64,000 nt of DNA from Pseudomonas baltica (GCF_031880315.1 NZ_CP134771.1:186001-250000), one strand, 5' to 3'. Positions 17,127 to 26,758 are shown, counted from the first letter of the stretch. Program-made: numbers and translations. Notes: a model not told the origin generated them from the letters alone.

Positions 17127-17378
17127 CTACTGGTTAGCCAAGTCAGCAGCTACCCAACACTTCGCACCGTTGTATTCATCACCGCCTTCAGCGATGAAAA
17201 TATGACCAGCTTCGTTCACGGCAAATACACCGGGGCTCTCGTGACTGGCGTCACGCAATGAATCCTTCCAACCGTACACCGCGCCTTGCCAGATCAACAC
17301 TACTCCGCCACGGTGATCCTGGTGTGCATTTCGCCACTTGGCGGCAGTTGCGCGCAGCGCTTCACTAAGAATCGTCAT
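17127..17378 (-). CDS. Small ArdR-like (antirestriction-annotated) protein
   Basis: This 83-residue acidic protein has segments HRGGVVLIWQGAVYGWKDSL, GVFAVNEAGHIFIAEGG and DEYNGAKCWVA. Proteins of this type in Pseudomonas mobile DNA are commonly annotated antirestriction protein ArdR. The activity is not demonstrated, and the name is used from recognition only. It sits upstream of the 16707 gene and downstream of a MazF remnant. A degraded second copy of its C-terminus is present at 36933-37010. Confidence 0.55.
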   Translation of the reverse strand: MTILSEALRATAAKWRNAHQDHRGGVVLIWQGAVYGWKDSLRDASHESPGVFAVNEAGHIFIAEGGDEYNGAKCWVAADLANQ

Positions 17379-17393
17379 GGCTGAATTTTCCTG

Positions 17394-17551
17394 TTATTCA
17401 AATAGTGCCTGGACACGTGCAAGCACATCATCAATTACTACCGCGGGAACCCACTCAACGCGCTTAGCGCCACAGGCCTCAAGGTCAACAGTGCGTATCT
17501 GATTATACAGTACGAAACCCTGTGTCTCGGTGCCTGAGCCACTTAATGGCA
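17394..17551 (-). pseudogene. MazF/PemK-type toxin, C-terminal remnant
   Basis: The last 51 codons (PLSGSGTETQGFVLYNQIRTVDL..., then AKRVEWVPAVVIDDVLARVQAL) match the C-terminal half of MazF/PemK endoribonucleases. The family's N-terminal half with its catalytic loop is absent. Homology stops at the edge of the 90-bp repeat at 17549, so the toxin was cut where that repeat joins. The in-frame codons continuing into the repeat are not toxin sequence. It cannot be an active toxin. Confidence 0.75.
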
Positions 17552-17638
17552 CGCGAATCGTGCTCGATCTGGAGAGAGTCAGGCCGGGGCCTGCTGACAA
17601 GGATATCAGCAGGCCCTACCTGATGTTCACGGAAAATG
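17549..17638 (+). repeat. 90-bp direct repeat, left copy (candidate island end)
   Basis: This segment matches 53557-53646 in the same orientation with three mismatches. Inside it GGCCTGCTGA and TCAGCAGGCC form a perfect 10-bp inverted repeat around an 8-base spacer. It truncates a MazF gene on its left. The other copy lies directly upstream of a tyrosine integrase remnant, so an attachment-site role is plausible but not proven. Confidence 0.8.
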
Positions 17639-17653
17639 ATTGTCAGTAACCGT

Positions 17654-17676
17654 AAAAAGCCCGCCGGAGTGGGCTT
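17654..17676 (-). terminator. Rho-independent terminator for the GGDEF-EAL gene
   Basis: On the minus strand AAGCCC-ACTCCGGC-GGGCTT followed by TTTT forms a stem with a T tract, about 60 bases beyond the stop of the gene at 17739-19322. Confidence 0.75.
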
Positions 17677-17738
17677 GTCTGTGGGAGCGATTGAACGTAA
17701 CACCCGATCTACGCATCCATGCATAACTGGCCTGAAGT

Positions 17739-19322
17739 TCAAGGGTCAGATGAGGGAAGTAAAACTCTGTCGCGCGTAGGAACGTCGCCAGCCGCCTGAG
17801 GTTTCCCGTAGAGATAGCCTTGGGCATAGTGACATCCGCTCTGTGCGAGCCATCCCGGCAAATGGGGCAGGTGAAATTCTTCAATGCCTTCCGCAGTTAC
17901 CTTCATCTTGAGGCTTCGCGCCATTCCCAAGATTGCCTCGACCATAGGCAAATGCTCGAGGTTGTTGGCTTCGAAGAACGATCGGTCAATCTTGATCTTG
18001 TCGATGGACAGCCGCGTCAAATGATACAAACCCGAGTAGCCGATCCCGAAGTCATCCAAGGCGACAACAATCCCATAGGCGTGAAGCTTGCTCAGGTTTC
18101 GCTGCGCGGCTTCGAGATTTCCCACAAGGGCCTCTTCGGTGATCTCCACCTCGAAACGGTCGAATGGATACCTTTCCTCTCGCAGTTGATCAAGAAGACG
18201 ATCAGGGAACAACTCGTCGGTAATCATGGCAGCGCTGACGTTGAGCGATAAATGCAATGTGTCATCCCACAGGCTTGCCGCTTGGCAGGCTTGCTTGACC
18301 AGCGACCGCGTCATATCCGGAATTAGCCCCAGCCGTTCGAGTATCGGTATAAAATCTGCCGGCATCCCCGTGGTGCCATCAGCCTTGATCCAGCGGGCTA
18401 GAATCTCGTAGCCCACCACCGTCTGCGACGGGAGGGCCACGATCGGCTGATAGAAGGGAACGATTTCCTCTCTGTCCACTGCCCTTCTGAGTGCAAGCTC
18501 AAGATCTTGCTGAGCTAATCTCTCTTGTTCGTACTCACTGTCGTAGAAGTTGAAGGTAGAGCGACCGCTATTTTTACCTCGATACATGGCAGTATCTGCG
18601 TATTGCAGCAACACCGAGGGGTCCTGTGAATCGACCCAGGAGCGAGCAACGCCTATGGTCGCTCCCAGCCGAGCCGACATCGGGAGCTCGGGCATTGGCC
18701 CGCTCAAGAACGCGATCGTCTTATGCGCTATCCGACTCAGCTCGCTGTGCCCTTTTTGTTCCAGGAACAGTAAACAAAACTCGTCCCCGCCCAGCCGGAC
18801 GGCGGTTCCCTCATACTGATCGGCAATATCCTGCAGTCTTCGAGCGGCCTCGATCAGCGTTTCGTCGCCGACTGAATGCCCATGCTCGTCGTTGACGGCC
18901 TTGAAATGGTCAAGATCAATAAGCAGGACCGCCGCGGGTTCTTGCTGAGCGAGCTGCTTGCGCAATGTATCCATGAAAACGCGGCGATTGGTTAACCCGC
19001 TGAGCGGATCGAAGTTAGCCAGTTGTTCAGTTTGGTGCTGGAGTCGCAACAAGCGATGGTAGATTTTTTGGGTGTTGGAGACCATCCGCTTGAGCACGAT
19101 ACTCGGCACAATCATTGCGATAAGCGAAAAGCTCGATGAGGTCAGGATAAACCGCAAGCGCTCGCCATCTTCAAAATCCCCGTCGTAGGGCAGTCCGAGC
19201 CAGTACATGACGTAGGCTTCGAGCTCGAACTCCCAAAAGGTCGCAAGTCCGACGACAGTCAGCAAGGTGGACAGCAGCAAAAGAGGTAATCGAACGGTAC
19301 TACGGCGCAGCAAGTTAGTCAT
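17739..19322 (-). CDS. Membrane-anchored GGDEF-EAL protein (c-di-GMP turnover)
   Basis: This 527-residue protein has two membrane helices (about residues 12-31 and 58-78) that frame a short periplasmic loop. The GGDEF domain keeps the signature RLGGDEF (GGDEF at about 178-182), and no RxxD inhibitory site is seen at the expected place. The EAL domain reads GYEILARW (E306-I-L), with LNVSAAM, EITEEAL, DDFGIGYS, KIDRSF and TAEGIEE. Both domains keep most catalytic residues, so synthesis or degradation of c-di-GMP are both possible. The start at 19322 places the first helix correctly. A terminator follows the gene, which appears monocistronic. Confidence 0.9.
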   Translation of the reverse strand: MTNLLRRSTVRLPLLLLSTLLTVVGLATFWEFELEAYVMYWLGLPYDGDFEDGERLRFILTSSSFSLIAMIVPSIVLKRMVSNTQKIYHRLLRLQHQTEQLANFDPLSGLTNRRVFMDTLRKQLAQQEPAAVLLIDLDHFKAVNDEHGHSVGDETLIEAARRLQDIADQYEGTAVRLGGDEFCLLFLEQKGHSELSRIAHKTIAFLSGPMPELPMSARLGATIGVARSWVDSQDPSVLLQYADTAMYRGKNSGRSTFNFYDSEYEQERLAQQDLELALRRAVDREEIVPFYQPIVALPSQTVVGYEILARWIKADGTTGMPADFIPILERLGLIPDMTRSLVKQACQAASLWDDTLHLSLNVSAAMITDELFPDRLLDQLREERYPFDRFEVEITEEALVGNLEAAQRNLSKLHAYGIVVALDDFGIGYSGLYHLTRLSIDKIKIDRSFFEANNLEHLPMVEAILGMARSLKMKVTAEGIEEFHLPHLPGWLAQSGCHYAQGYLYGKPQAAGDVPTRDRVLLPSSDP

Positions 19323-19462
19323 GGTAGGCCTCGCAGGGCCAGCGCGGAAGCGAAATATCAAAAGGCCATCATATCCCGCGTATTCATACCGCTGTTAGCC
19401 ATTGAAATCTATTTAATCGATAGCTAGCTTCAATACAGGAGGGTGCCGACACGTGGTAAACC

Positions 19463-20779
19463 TCAATGGGTCGCCTGTCCCGAAAACTGTTCCACTGCGG
19501 CCACCACACCGTTAGCACCCTGTTGGATATCCTTGATCACTTCATCCGCATCGCTGGCCAGCCCCAAGGCTGCCCCAGCCTGCTGCCTGCTTTTGTAGAT
19601 CATGCTCACGGCGCTAGAAGCCAGGAGCTGGTTCTTTTTTACCACCTCAACAATCTCCGCCGTCGCCTGCGTGGTTCTAAATGCGAGCTGCCGGACCTCA
19701 TCGGCCACCACCGCAAATCCTCGACCTTGGTCGCCGGCACGCGCTGCTTCAATCGCGGCATTCAAGGCCAGCAGGTTGGTCTGGTCAGCAATGCCGCCAA
19801 TGGTCTTGACGATCGCCCCGATCTCCTGACTCTGGGCGTCCAAGGCCTCGATACCGTGCGCAGCCTCCTCCATCAGTGTCGACAATGCGCTGAGCGTAGT
19901 AACTGTGCCCTGAATGACCTCTCGACCTTGTTCAGCGCTGGTATTGGTCCGAATGGACGTGTCATGCGCCAGGCCGGCGGCTTCGGAGACTGCTCGTTCA
20001 CGGTGGACTTGATCGGTGACCACAGTGGCAAACTTGACGATCTTCGACAGCTTGCCATTGGCGTCCACGATAGGGTTGTAGGAAGCCTCCAGCCATATCT
20101 CCCGGCCGTATTTGTCTACTCGACAAAATCGACCCGCGATAAACGAGCCGGTGCGTAAGGTCTGCCAAAACTCCTCATACTGGGCGGACTGGGCGTCAGA
20201 GGGCAGGCAGAACATTCGATGATGTTGACCCTCGATTTGGGCCTGGGTGTAACCCATGCTTTCCAGAAAGTTCTCGTTGGCCGTCAACACTATTCCGCCA
20301 AGAGTGAACTCGATCATGGCAGTGGAACGCATCAGCGCCCCTACCAGCGCTTCGTTTTCACGGGAGGTCTCGATGGTTCGAGTCAGCACGCTTGAATACA
20401 GCACTATGCGTTCAAGAGGACCGTCATCGCGGCTGAACGGGATGACCATCGCTCGCAGCCAAACGTGAGAACCGAGACGACTGCTCAGGCGCAGCGTTCC
20501 GCTGTAGTGCGAGCCTTTGGCTATGGCGTCAAGGGCGCGGCGTTGATGGACATCACTGCTCAGTTCATGAGGACTCAGCTCACGCAAAGGACGGCCCACC
20601 AGTTCCGCGTGTGTGAAGCCCAGCTCCTTTTCGAACATCGCATTGGCTTGCACAATGACACCGACGGCATCGAGAGTCACTGCCACAGTTTCCTGGTCGA
20701 GCGTGGCCTTGACGTGTTCCAAAGCCGCAAGTCGTTTCTCAAGTTGCTGGATTTTATTCTTGAGGCGGGTATTGAACAT
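19463..20779 (-). CDS. Soluble PAS-PAS methyl-accepting chemoreceptor (BdlA-like architecture)
   Basis: This 438-residue protein has no membrane helix. After a short coiled coil come two PAS domains (about residues 30-140 and 150-260, each with typical PAS/PAC features such as [10 protein letters not shown]). A compact signalling domain follows with the receptor tip [19 protein letters not shown], then [10 protein letters not shown]. This is the layout of BdlA-type cytoplasmic receptors, which couple internal redox or energy cues to the chemotaxis array and to biofilm dispersal through c-di-GMP. That role is inferred. A second, decayed copy in the opposite orientation lies at about 39350-40345. 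Confidence 0.88.
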   Translation of the reverse strand: MFNTRLKNKIQQLEKRLAALEHVKATLDQETVAVTLDAVGVIVQANAMFEKELGFTHAELVGRPLRELSPHELSSDVHQRRALDAIAKGSHYSGTLRLSSRLGSHVWLRAMVIPFSRDDGPLERIVLYSSVLTRTIETSRENEALVGALMRSTAMIEFTLGGIVLTANENFLESMGYTQAQIEGQHHRMFCLPSDAQSAQYEEFWQTLRTGSFIAGRFCRVDKYGREIWLEASYNPIVDANGKLSKIVKFATVVTDQVHRERAVSEAAGLAHDTSIRTNTSAEQGREVIQGTVTTLSALSTLMEEAAHGIEALDAQSQEIGAIVKTIGGIADQTNLLALNAAIEAARAGDQGRGFAVVADEVRQLAFRTTQATAEIVEVVKKNQLLASSAVSMIYKSRQQAGAALGLASDADEVIKDIQQGANGVVAAVEQFSGQATH

Positions 20780-21145
20780 GGCTGGCGCTCGCACGGGTGT
20801 GAAAAGCTATCGGCTGAGCATGACAATCCATGAGACCCAAGCGTTTGTGGAATGGAAGGAGGACTGGTTTCGGCGAGATGCAGAGAGGACTTGCTGTCGG
20901 CCAGATGTCAGAGCCCACCGCTAGGTGCGGTTCCGCGGACGCTTACCGATTATCGGTGAACCTAGCCTGTGCTGCTGCACCATCAGTGCAACCTCTTCGC
21001 CGTCGGGCAAGCCGGGCAACGTATTTTCCTACAGTTCATGCGTGAGGTCATGTCAAGTGCTGCGCTCAGCCCGGGCAGCGAAACTGTGAGGACCATCGGT
21101 CTATTAGATAGGCCAATGTCTAATCCTAATCGCACCATCTCCTTA
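20780..21145. other. Intergenic region, promoter side of the PAS-PAS receptor
   Basis: These 366 bases contain no coding sequence that I can support. They should hold the promoter of the minus-strand receptor and the 3' end of the TctC-family gene. Confidence 0.5.
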
Positions 21146-22123
21146 TCAGCTCAACCTGGCAAGACGATAATCCTTGACGAGTTGTGAATACTGGGCGACC
21201 TGGCGAAGCATCAGCTCATGGATCTGCGGTGGCTTGGATGTGTCACGTTCCATGAGTAGCGTCCCCAGTTTCTTGGCATAGATACTTCCCTCCGTGAGGG
21301 CCGAAAGCTTGGTAGCTTGTACCGATACCACGTCGGCAGGTGTATTGGAGGGGGCGAACCATCCATACCAGCCATTGAGATTCAAAGCCGGAAAACCGCT
21401 CTCCTGAAACGTCGCTACAGTTGGCAAATTGTCCAACCGGCGAGGATTGGTGATTGAGACCGCACGTACACCCTGTTGCGCCAGGATGGGGACGTTTCCG
21501 TTGACGGCGAATCCAGCACTGATGGTTCGATTCGCCAGATCGTTGAAAAGTGACTTTGCTGATCCATACCCTATCGGCCTTACGGCCACACTACTTTCTC
21601 TTTCCAACATCAAACAGAGGAGGTGAGCCTGCGAGCCGTGCAGGGTAAAGCCAACCTCGCGTAGATCGGGGTTCTGGGCAACCCATTCGAGGTAACCATG
21701 AACACTGTCAACCTCGAGCGGAACGGCGGCCCCCAAGACAAGGGAATACCCATACGTGCCCAAGATCGTCAGAGGAGTAAAATCCGTGGTGGGATTATAA
21801 GAAAGCGATTTGTAGGTGCTTGGGAAAAGTACCATCGAAGAGGATTGCGCTTGTAACAGCGTAGCTCCGTCAGGCACCGAACTTTTGACGGCTTCGACTG
21901 CGGCCCGGCTGTTGCGCGCATCGTTGACTACTAGGGAATAGTCGAGACTGTAATCGGTACGCAACTGCTCGATTGTCAGCTGCGCAAGCCTCGTGCCGAT
22001 AGCTCCGGAAGCTGCGCCGAAAACCAAAGTTCCCGCCTGGGGAATGGCTGCTTGGACAGGTGCTCTTGCCATCATGGCAAGTCCAGCCAACCCAAGCCCA
22101 GCGACCACGGTTCTCCGGAACAT
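21146..22123 (-). CDS. TctC/Bug-family periplasmic binding protein, orphan
   Basis: This 325-residue protein begins with an RR-containing signal (MFRRTVVAGLGLAGLAMMAR, twin-arginine-like, cleavage near VQA-AI). The mature part has TctC/Bug fold signatures: GAIGTRLAQL, AVEAVKSSVPDGATLLQAQSS, YNPTTDFTPLTILG and GWYGWFAP. Bug proteins bind carboxylated metabolites such as citrate, glutamate or aromatic acids. No tctA/tctB transporter genes are nearby, so it may serve as a sensor partner for one of the surrounding kinases or receptors. That is inference from the neighbourhood. A paralogue is at 42465-43451. Confidence 0.88.
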   Translation of the reverse strand: MFRRTVVAGLGLAGLAMMARAPVQAAIPQAGTLVFGAASGAIGTRLAQLTIEQLRTDYSLDYSLVVNDARNSRAAVEAVKSSVPDGATLLQAQSSSMVLFPSTYKSLSYNPTTDFTPLTILGTYGYSLVLGAAVPLEVDSVHGYLEWVAQNPDLREVGFTLHGSQAHLLCLMLERESSVAVRPIGYGSAKSLFNDLANRTISAGFAVNGNVPILAQQGVRAVSITNPRRLDNLPTVATFQESGFPALNLNGWYGWFAPSNTPADVVSVQATKLSALTEGSIYAKKLGTLLMERDTSKPPQIHELMLRQVAQYSQLVKDYRLARLS

Positions 22124-22234
22124 ATCCTTTCTTTCCTAGAATTGTGCTACTGATGACTATAGCTCAGCCGTGCTGACGTGCAGCTTTGTCATTGACCCTA
22201 TTCTCTTTGGTATGGTGAATTAGGCAACGCCTCT

Positions 22235-22660
22235 CTATAAGGCCTCCGAACCAGCATTAAGGCTCTGGTTGAGCATTTGCCTAGCGGTCTGAATCATTTG
22301 TTCCAAACTCCAAGGCTTTTGCAAGAATGCAATTCCCTGAGGGAGATCAAGGCTCACCTCTGCTCCATAGCCCGTGGTCACGATGACTGGCGTGTCCGGC
22401 CAACGCTGATGCACCATCAGAGCTAGCTCCTTGCCATCAAGCTGACCAGGCAACGTGAAATCAGTGATTAGTAATGCACAGGGAGTTTTGGATTGCAGAA
22501 GGTATATCAGGGCTTCGTCAGCGGTGAAAAAGGCGGTGCAGTCAGCACCAAGGTCAGTAAAAATTTCCACGATCAACCGATGCATCAAATCATCGTCTTC
22601 GACAATAACCACGCTACCGCTCATGGTCTCTTCGTTCGATGAAGCTGAAAATATGGGCAT
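22235..22660 (-). CDS. Stand-alone response-regulator receiver domain
   Basis: This 141-residue single receiver domain has the acidic pair EDDD early, the phosphoacceptor Asp in LLITDFTLPG, the Thr in VTTGYG and the Lys in FLQKPWS. There is no output domain, so it should act as a phosphorelay intermediate or by protein contact. Its ATG overlaps the stop of the hybrid kinase upstream (TAATG at 22658-22662). The two are surely co-translated and probably form one signalling pair. Confidence 0.9.
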   Translation of the reverse strand: MPIFSASSNEETMSGSVVIVEDDDLMHRLIVEIFTDLGADCTAFFTADEALIYLLQSKTPCALLITDFTLPGQLDGKELALMVHQRWPDTPVIVTTGYGAEVSLDLPQGIAFLQKPWSLEQMIQTARQMLNQSLNAGSEAL

Positions 22661-24786
22661 TACGTTCCTTGCCTTGTCGCGCGGAGCACCTGTTGAAGCA
22701 CGCTCGATAGCTGCTCAACGGAATAGGGTTTATGCACAAGCTCAAGACCCGAGGCGCCATTCTGCGCAAGCGCGTGACTGTATCCGGTAGCCAGCACCAC
22801 CGGCAAATCTGAGTACAAGCGTTGAATTTCTTGCCTTAACTCGATACCGCTCATGCCTGGCATGACCACGTCAGAAAATACGATATCAAATCGGAGAGCA
22901 TCCTTTGCCAATTCGGCAAGTGCTTCCTGAGCGTTGTGAGCCAGGAAGGGGACATAGCCGAGGTCAGAGAGCGATTGAACCGTGAAGGTACCCACATCGA
23001 TATTGTCTTCTACCACTAACACGCCGGTCCCATGCCCGTTAATGGGCGCAACAGCATCAAGAGCGGTTGGGGTTTCGGCGGGCTGGACTACGCGGGGCAG
23101 ATAGAGAGTGAATGTGCTGCCTTGGCCGATCGTGCTTGTCACTACGATTTCGCCGCCCGACTGTTTCGCAAAACCGAAGACTTGGGAGAGCCCAAGCCCG
23201 GTCCCTTTGCCTACGCCCTTGGTGGTGTAGAACGGCTCAAAAATTTGCTCCAGATTTTCTGGAGGGATACCGCAGCCGGTGTCACTAATCGAAACAGCAA
23301 CGTAATCGCCGGCAATAGCAGGATGCGTTCGCACGGCAGGCAATTGCTCTGCTGCGTAAACTCGCAACGTGAGGCGCCCTTGGCCGTGCATGGCATCCCG
23401 AGCATTGAGGGCCATATTCACCAACGCGGTATCGAACTGATTGGGGTCGGCACGAATGAAATTGCTCTGCTCGGGGAGATCGAGCGCGATCTCAATCTGA
23501 GGTCCCACCAGTGTTCCTATCATGCCGGCCCACGAGCGCACGCTACCACAGGCGAAAAATACCTCGGGTTTTAGCGCCTGCCTCCTCGCAAAAGCGAGGA
23601 GCTGTCCCGTTACGTTGGCTGCACGCTCTACAGTATCCGAGATGGCAGAAATATATCGAGAACGCCGCTCATTTGAAAGATCAGGCTTTTTGAGTAACTC
23701 CGCAGACGATTTGATCACCGTCAGCAGATTATTGAAGTCGTGGGCTACGCCTCCTGTGAGTTGACCAATCGCTTCGAGTTTCTGAGATTGCCGTAAGGCT
23801 TCCTCTGCTTTGGCCAATGCTTGCGCGGCGTCGTGCTCAGCCGTGAAATCACGTCCCACTGCATTTATTTGCTGGTCATCCGGCTGGGTCGACCACGAAA
23901 TCCATCGGTAGCTGCCGTCTTTGTGGCGGTAGCGGTTATCGAACCGAGCGTAAGCATGCCCGGTGGCCGACAGGCTGACTGCCTTTAAGGTATGTTCCAA
24001 GTCATCAGGGTGAATCAGTTCAAAAATTGTCTGACCAATCAACTCATCCGCCTGCCAACCTAACAGATCAGTCCACGCAGGGTTCACAGCGGTGATCAAT
24101 CCCTCAAACGTACACCGAATCATGATATCGGAAGACAGTAACCAGAGCCTGTTTCGATCCTCGGTGCGCCGAGTTACCTCTGCTTCGAGCCGAGCATTCA
24201 GCTCCTTCAGCTGTGAAACTGCTTGAACGCGAGCCACCTCTGCTTTATCTCTTTCGCGATCGGCTAGGACCTGTTGAGTCATTTCGGTAGCCAGCAGGAG
24301 GACGCCGGCAAACCCGCCGCTCTCCCCTTGTATAGGTGAGAAGCTGTAGGTCCACACGGTCTCCTCATCCTGACCATGCCGATTCATGATCATGGACAAG
24401 TTCTCGATGGCAAACCCTTTACCCGTTCTAAGCACTTCGGCAACTTGAGGACCAAGAACAGGACCGATGTCGGTTAGGACCTCGGGCATAGGCCGTCCGA
24501 AAGCCAAAGGATGCCGGTCCCCCAAGGCAAGACCATAGGCATCGTTGTACAGAAGCCACTGCTGTTCTCCCCAATACAGAGAAGCGATGCCTTTGGCATT
24601 CAACACCAGCGACAATGCTGTGCGCAGAGAGGCGGGCCAGCTGTTGTAATCGCCCAAAGGGGTTGGCGACCAATCTGTCTCTCGCACCAGGTCGCCCATG
24701 TGGCCGCCACCGATCATGGGCGCAACGCCCGTACTCAACTCTCCCCTGGAGGGGAAAACGAACTCATCAGAAGAAGGCGTGAGCAT
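22660..24786 (-). CDS. Hybrid PAS histidine kinase with receiver domain
   Basis: This 708-residue cytosolic kinase has an N-terminal PAS-like sensor (about residues 35-170), a coiled linker and a PAS_3 domain (about 215-320, ending AVGRDFTAEHD). HisKA with the phosphoacceptor His in GGVAHDFNNLL (H349) follows, then a HATPase with DTGCGIPPENL and GTGLGLSQV. The C-terminal receiver carries its Asp in DIVFSDVVMPG. No membrane helix is present. The stop overlaps the start of the receiver gene at 22660, which is likely a second phosphate acceptor. PAS_3-HisKA(HDFNNLL) hybrids are abundant in Pseudomonas; the ligand is unknown. Confidence 0.92.
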   Translation of the reverse strand: MLTPSSDEFVFPSRGELSTGVAPMIGGGHMGDLVRETDWSPTPLGDYNSWPASLRTALSLVLNAKGIASLYWGEQQWLLYNDAYGLALGDRHPLAFGRPMPEVLTDIGPVLGPQVAEVLRTGKGFAIENLSMIMNRHGQDEETVWTYSFSPIQGESGGFAGVLLLATEMTQQVLADRERDKAEVARVQAVSQLKELNARLEAEVTRRTEDRNRLWLLSSDIMIRCTFEGLITAVNPAWTDLLGWQADELIGQTIFELIHPDDLEHTLKAVSLSATGHAYARFDNRYRHKDGSYRWISWSTQPDDQQINAVGRDFTAEHDAAQALAKAEEALRQSQKLEAIGQLTGGVAHDFNNLLTVIKSSAELLKKPDLSNERRSRYISAISDTVERAANVTGQLLAFARRQALKPEVFFACGSVRSWAGMIGTLVGPQIEIALDLPEQSNFIRADPNQFDTALVNMALNARDAMHGQGRLTLRVYAAEQLPAVRTHPAIAGDYVAVSISDTGCGIPPENLEQIFEPFYTTKGVGKGTGLGLSQVFGFAKQSGGEIVVTSTIGQGSTFTLYLPRVVQPAETPTALDAVAPINGHGTGVLVVEDNIDVGTFTVQSLSDLGYVPFLAHNAQEALAELAKDALRFDIVFSDVVMPGMSGIELRQEIQRLYSDLPVVLATGYSHALAQNGASGLELVHKPYSVEQLSSVLQQVLRATRQGT

Positions 24787-25089
24787 TCGGCGTAATCCAG
24801 AAAAGTAGGGAAGGCTCTATGATCCAGCGCTGCGCAAAACTGCGCCCAAGGTATAGCGGGTGCGCCTGACGTACAGGGTAACCAAATATCGCCTATGGGA
24901 CCTCCCGGGAGCGCTACAGTTCTAGCAGAAAGCTATGTGTCCATCATTTACGGCTTTAGACTGATGACCGTACAATCAACACCATATTCGTTGTTTGTTA
25001 GCTTCACTGCTACTGCTCGGACAGATCTGGACAGCCATGACAACGGCTCTCGGTCAAAACGAAGTGAACCCACGTCATAGAGGTCATTG
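24787..25089. other. Divergent intergenic region
   Basis: No coding sequence is supported here. It lies between the divergently oriented hybrid kinase and the HisKA_2 kinase. It includes the site where the GAF domain of the latter gene has lost its 5' half. Confidence 0.45.
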
Positions 25090-25932
25090 ATGTTCGCTGA
25101 TCAGTTTGATGGTGCACCGGTCCCCTCAGAACACGGCGCAGCCAACGCCGAAGAGTTGGCCTACCGACTCCATCAACAGCAACTGACGGCAGATTTTGGG
25201 CTGCTCGCGATAGAAGGCCGATTCACCGACAAGGACCTGGCATTTATGCAGGCCTTTGCCAACCTGTTGGGCGTCGCGTTGGAACGTCAGCGCTTTGAAG
25301 ACGCACTACGGGATAATGAAGAACAATTGCGGCAGGCCCTGGAGCATCAGCACGTGTTGACGCAAGAGGTGAGCCATCGGGTCAAAAACAGCTTGGCGAT
25401 TGTGGCAGGGCTGCTGCGCGTTCAGAGCAACGGCTCATCGTCTGGCGAGGTGCGACAAGCACTGCGCGATGCAGAAACACGGGTACTGACCATTGCGCAA
25501 CTGCATGATCGGTTATGGCAAACGGGTGAAGTGCGGAGTGTGAATCTTGAGGATTTCCTGGAGGAGCTCTGCGAAAAATTTAGCAGCTCGGCGGCAACGA
25601 GCGTCCTGACGTGCGAAGCCCCTCCTGTGATGATCCCTACGGATGACGCGATTCCTTTGGGGCTGCTGGTGAACGAGCTGGTCACCAATGCGATGAAATA
25701 CGCATTTCCACAAAATCCAGGCGATGTGAGTATTAGCATCAAGCCCAGCGGCGACCGTCTACGACTTGAAGTGCGCGATCATGGCCCAGGACTGCCTGGG
25801 GATTGGCAGCAACGAAAACCCGCTAGCCTAGGCATGAAGCTGATCTCTCGCCTGAGCCGACAGCTGGGAGGCGAACCCCAATGGCAGAATGCACTCCCTG
25901 GCTCGCGTTTCATTCTGGAATTTTCTGCATAA
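25090..25932 (+). CDS. HWE/HisKA_2-type histidine kinase, N-terminally truncated
   Basis: This 280-residue protein carries only the C-terminal part of a GAF domain (DFGLLAIEGRFTDKDLAFMQAFANLLGVALERQR, in pieces, about residues 35-68). A HisKA_2 dimerisation motif with the phospho-accepting His in EVSHRVKNSLAIV (H96) follows, then an HATPase with NELVTNAMKYAF and DHGPGLP. Full homologues have a complete GAF or phytochrome-like sensor before this point. The first strands of the GAF fold are missing, so the gene is probably a 5'-deleted derivative that may still give an unregulated kinase. Confidence 0.82.
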   Translation: MFADQFDGAPVPSEHGAANAEELAYRLHQQQLTADFGLLAIEGRFTDKDLAFMQAFANLLGVALERQRFEDALRDNEEQLRQALEHQHVLTQEVSHRVKNSLAIVAGLLRVQSNGSSSGEVRQALRDAETRVLTIAQLHDRLWQTGEVRSVNLEDFLEELCEKFSSSAATSVLTCEAPPVMIPTDDAIPLGLLVNELVTNAMKYAFPQNPGDVSISIKPSGDRLRLEVRDHGPGLPGDWQQRKPASLGMKLISRLSRQLGGEPQWQNALPGSRFILEFSA

Positions 25933-26189
25933 CACTTCAACTAGGTTTTCCAGTTCGGCGTGCGCTCTTTAATGCAAAAATTTCGGGGGGCAAGTACCTG
26001 CATATTCACGGCCATGGCGGGAAGCGGCCAATCGGTGGCCGCCTGTTCTGCCTACCCGTGCACGCTGCTCGTGTATCTTACAGCTAGGTAAATCAAGCGC
26101 TTGTTCCGCAGCTATGAGACTGTGGCTCAGAGCTGCTAAGTGCACTAACCTTTCTAATTGTGATTGCTCCATTCCACTGCACGGGCGGA

Positions 26190-26387
26190 TCATGCGGGAT
26201 GCTCTGCTAATACAGTGCGAAGCCTTGTTACCACTTGCAGAAGTGCGAGAGCCTGACGCCCAACCTTGTATGCGAACTCGCCGCTTTTGGCAGAATTAAG
26301 TGTTTCCACGGCCTCAAGTAAATTGATGATTTCGGCATCCAGGGCCTGCACCGGTCTAAATACCTTGTGATGAACCGAATGACCCAT
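26190..26387 (-). CDS. Hypothetical protein, 65 residues
   Basis: This short helical protein (MGHSVHHKVFRPVQALDAEI..., ending RLRTVLAEHPA) has a GGAAAA sequence before the ATG. Nothing in it identifies a function. It is acceptable as a small Pseudomonas gene because its frame is compact and the ribosome-binding region is reasonable. Confidence 0.45.
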   Translation of the reverse strand: MGHSVHHKVFRPVQALDAEIINLLEAVETLNSAKSGEFAYKVGRQALALLQVVTRLRTVLAEHPA

Positions 26388-26486
26388 GGTGAATTTTCCA
26401 TACTAGAGTGGACGACAGCTTGGCCGTCATCTATACGTTAAATGCGGCAGCGTGCCACCATCGGCAGACCTACTGAGAGACTCATC

Positions 26487-26624
26487 ATGGCTAACAGTGA
26501 AAAAACGAGCAAAGGGGTTGCGTCGAAGGCAAGCGAGCAACTGAAGGACAAAAAATCTTTCCCTGACGAAAAATCTGTTGCTGGTTCAGCACTGACTCAG
26601 ACCCCGGACAAAAAGAAAAAGTAA
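26487..26624 (+). CDS. Small Lys/Ser/Ala-rich conserved protein
   Basis: This 45-residue, highly polar and basic protein (MANSEKTSKGVASKASEQL, then SVAGSALTQTPDKKKK) resembles short conserved Pseudomonas/enterobacterial proteins with the pattern KTS..VASKASK.L....S..AGSALSQ. Its function is unknown. I chose the ATG at 26487 over an upstream one because conservation starts there. Confidence 0.6.
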   Translation: MANSEKTSKGVASKASEQLKDKKSFPDEKSVAGSALTQTPDKKKK

Positions 26625-26683
26625 ATTTTCCTGCTAGGGCGTTGAGCCCTAGCGTCCTACAGGTAAGCTAGGTCTGCTGTACC

Positions 26684-26758
26684 TATGCTCAAGGCTTCCT
26701 GCTCAGCCCGCCGCTGCTGGCCAAGGATGTGAAGGCGCTTCTTGACAAGCAGCCATAA
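26684..26758 (+). pseudogene. EAL-domain gene, C-terminal scrap
   Basis: The last 24 codons of an EAL protein (YAQGFLLSPPLLAKDVKALL..., ending QP-stop) remain. They closely match the end of the GAF-PAS-GGDEF-EAL gene at 30153 (YAQGFLLSLPLRAKDVKMQL...), including bases just past the stop. Nothing upstream resembles the rest of the protein. A paralogous gene was therefore deleted or converted here. Confidence 0.8.
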
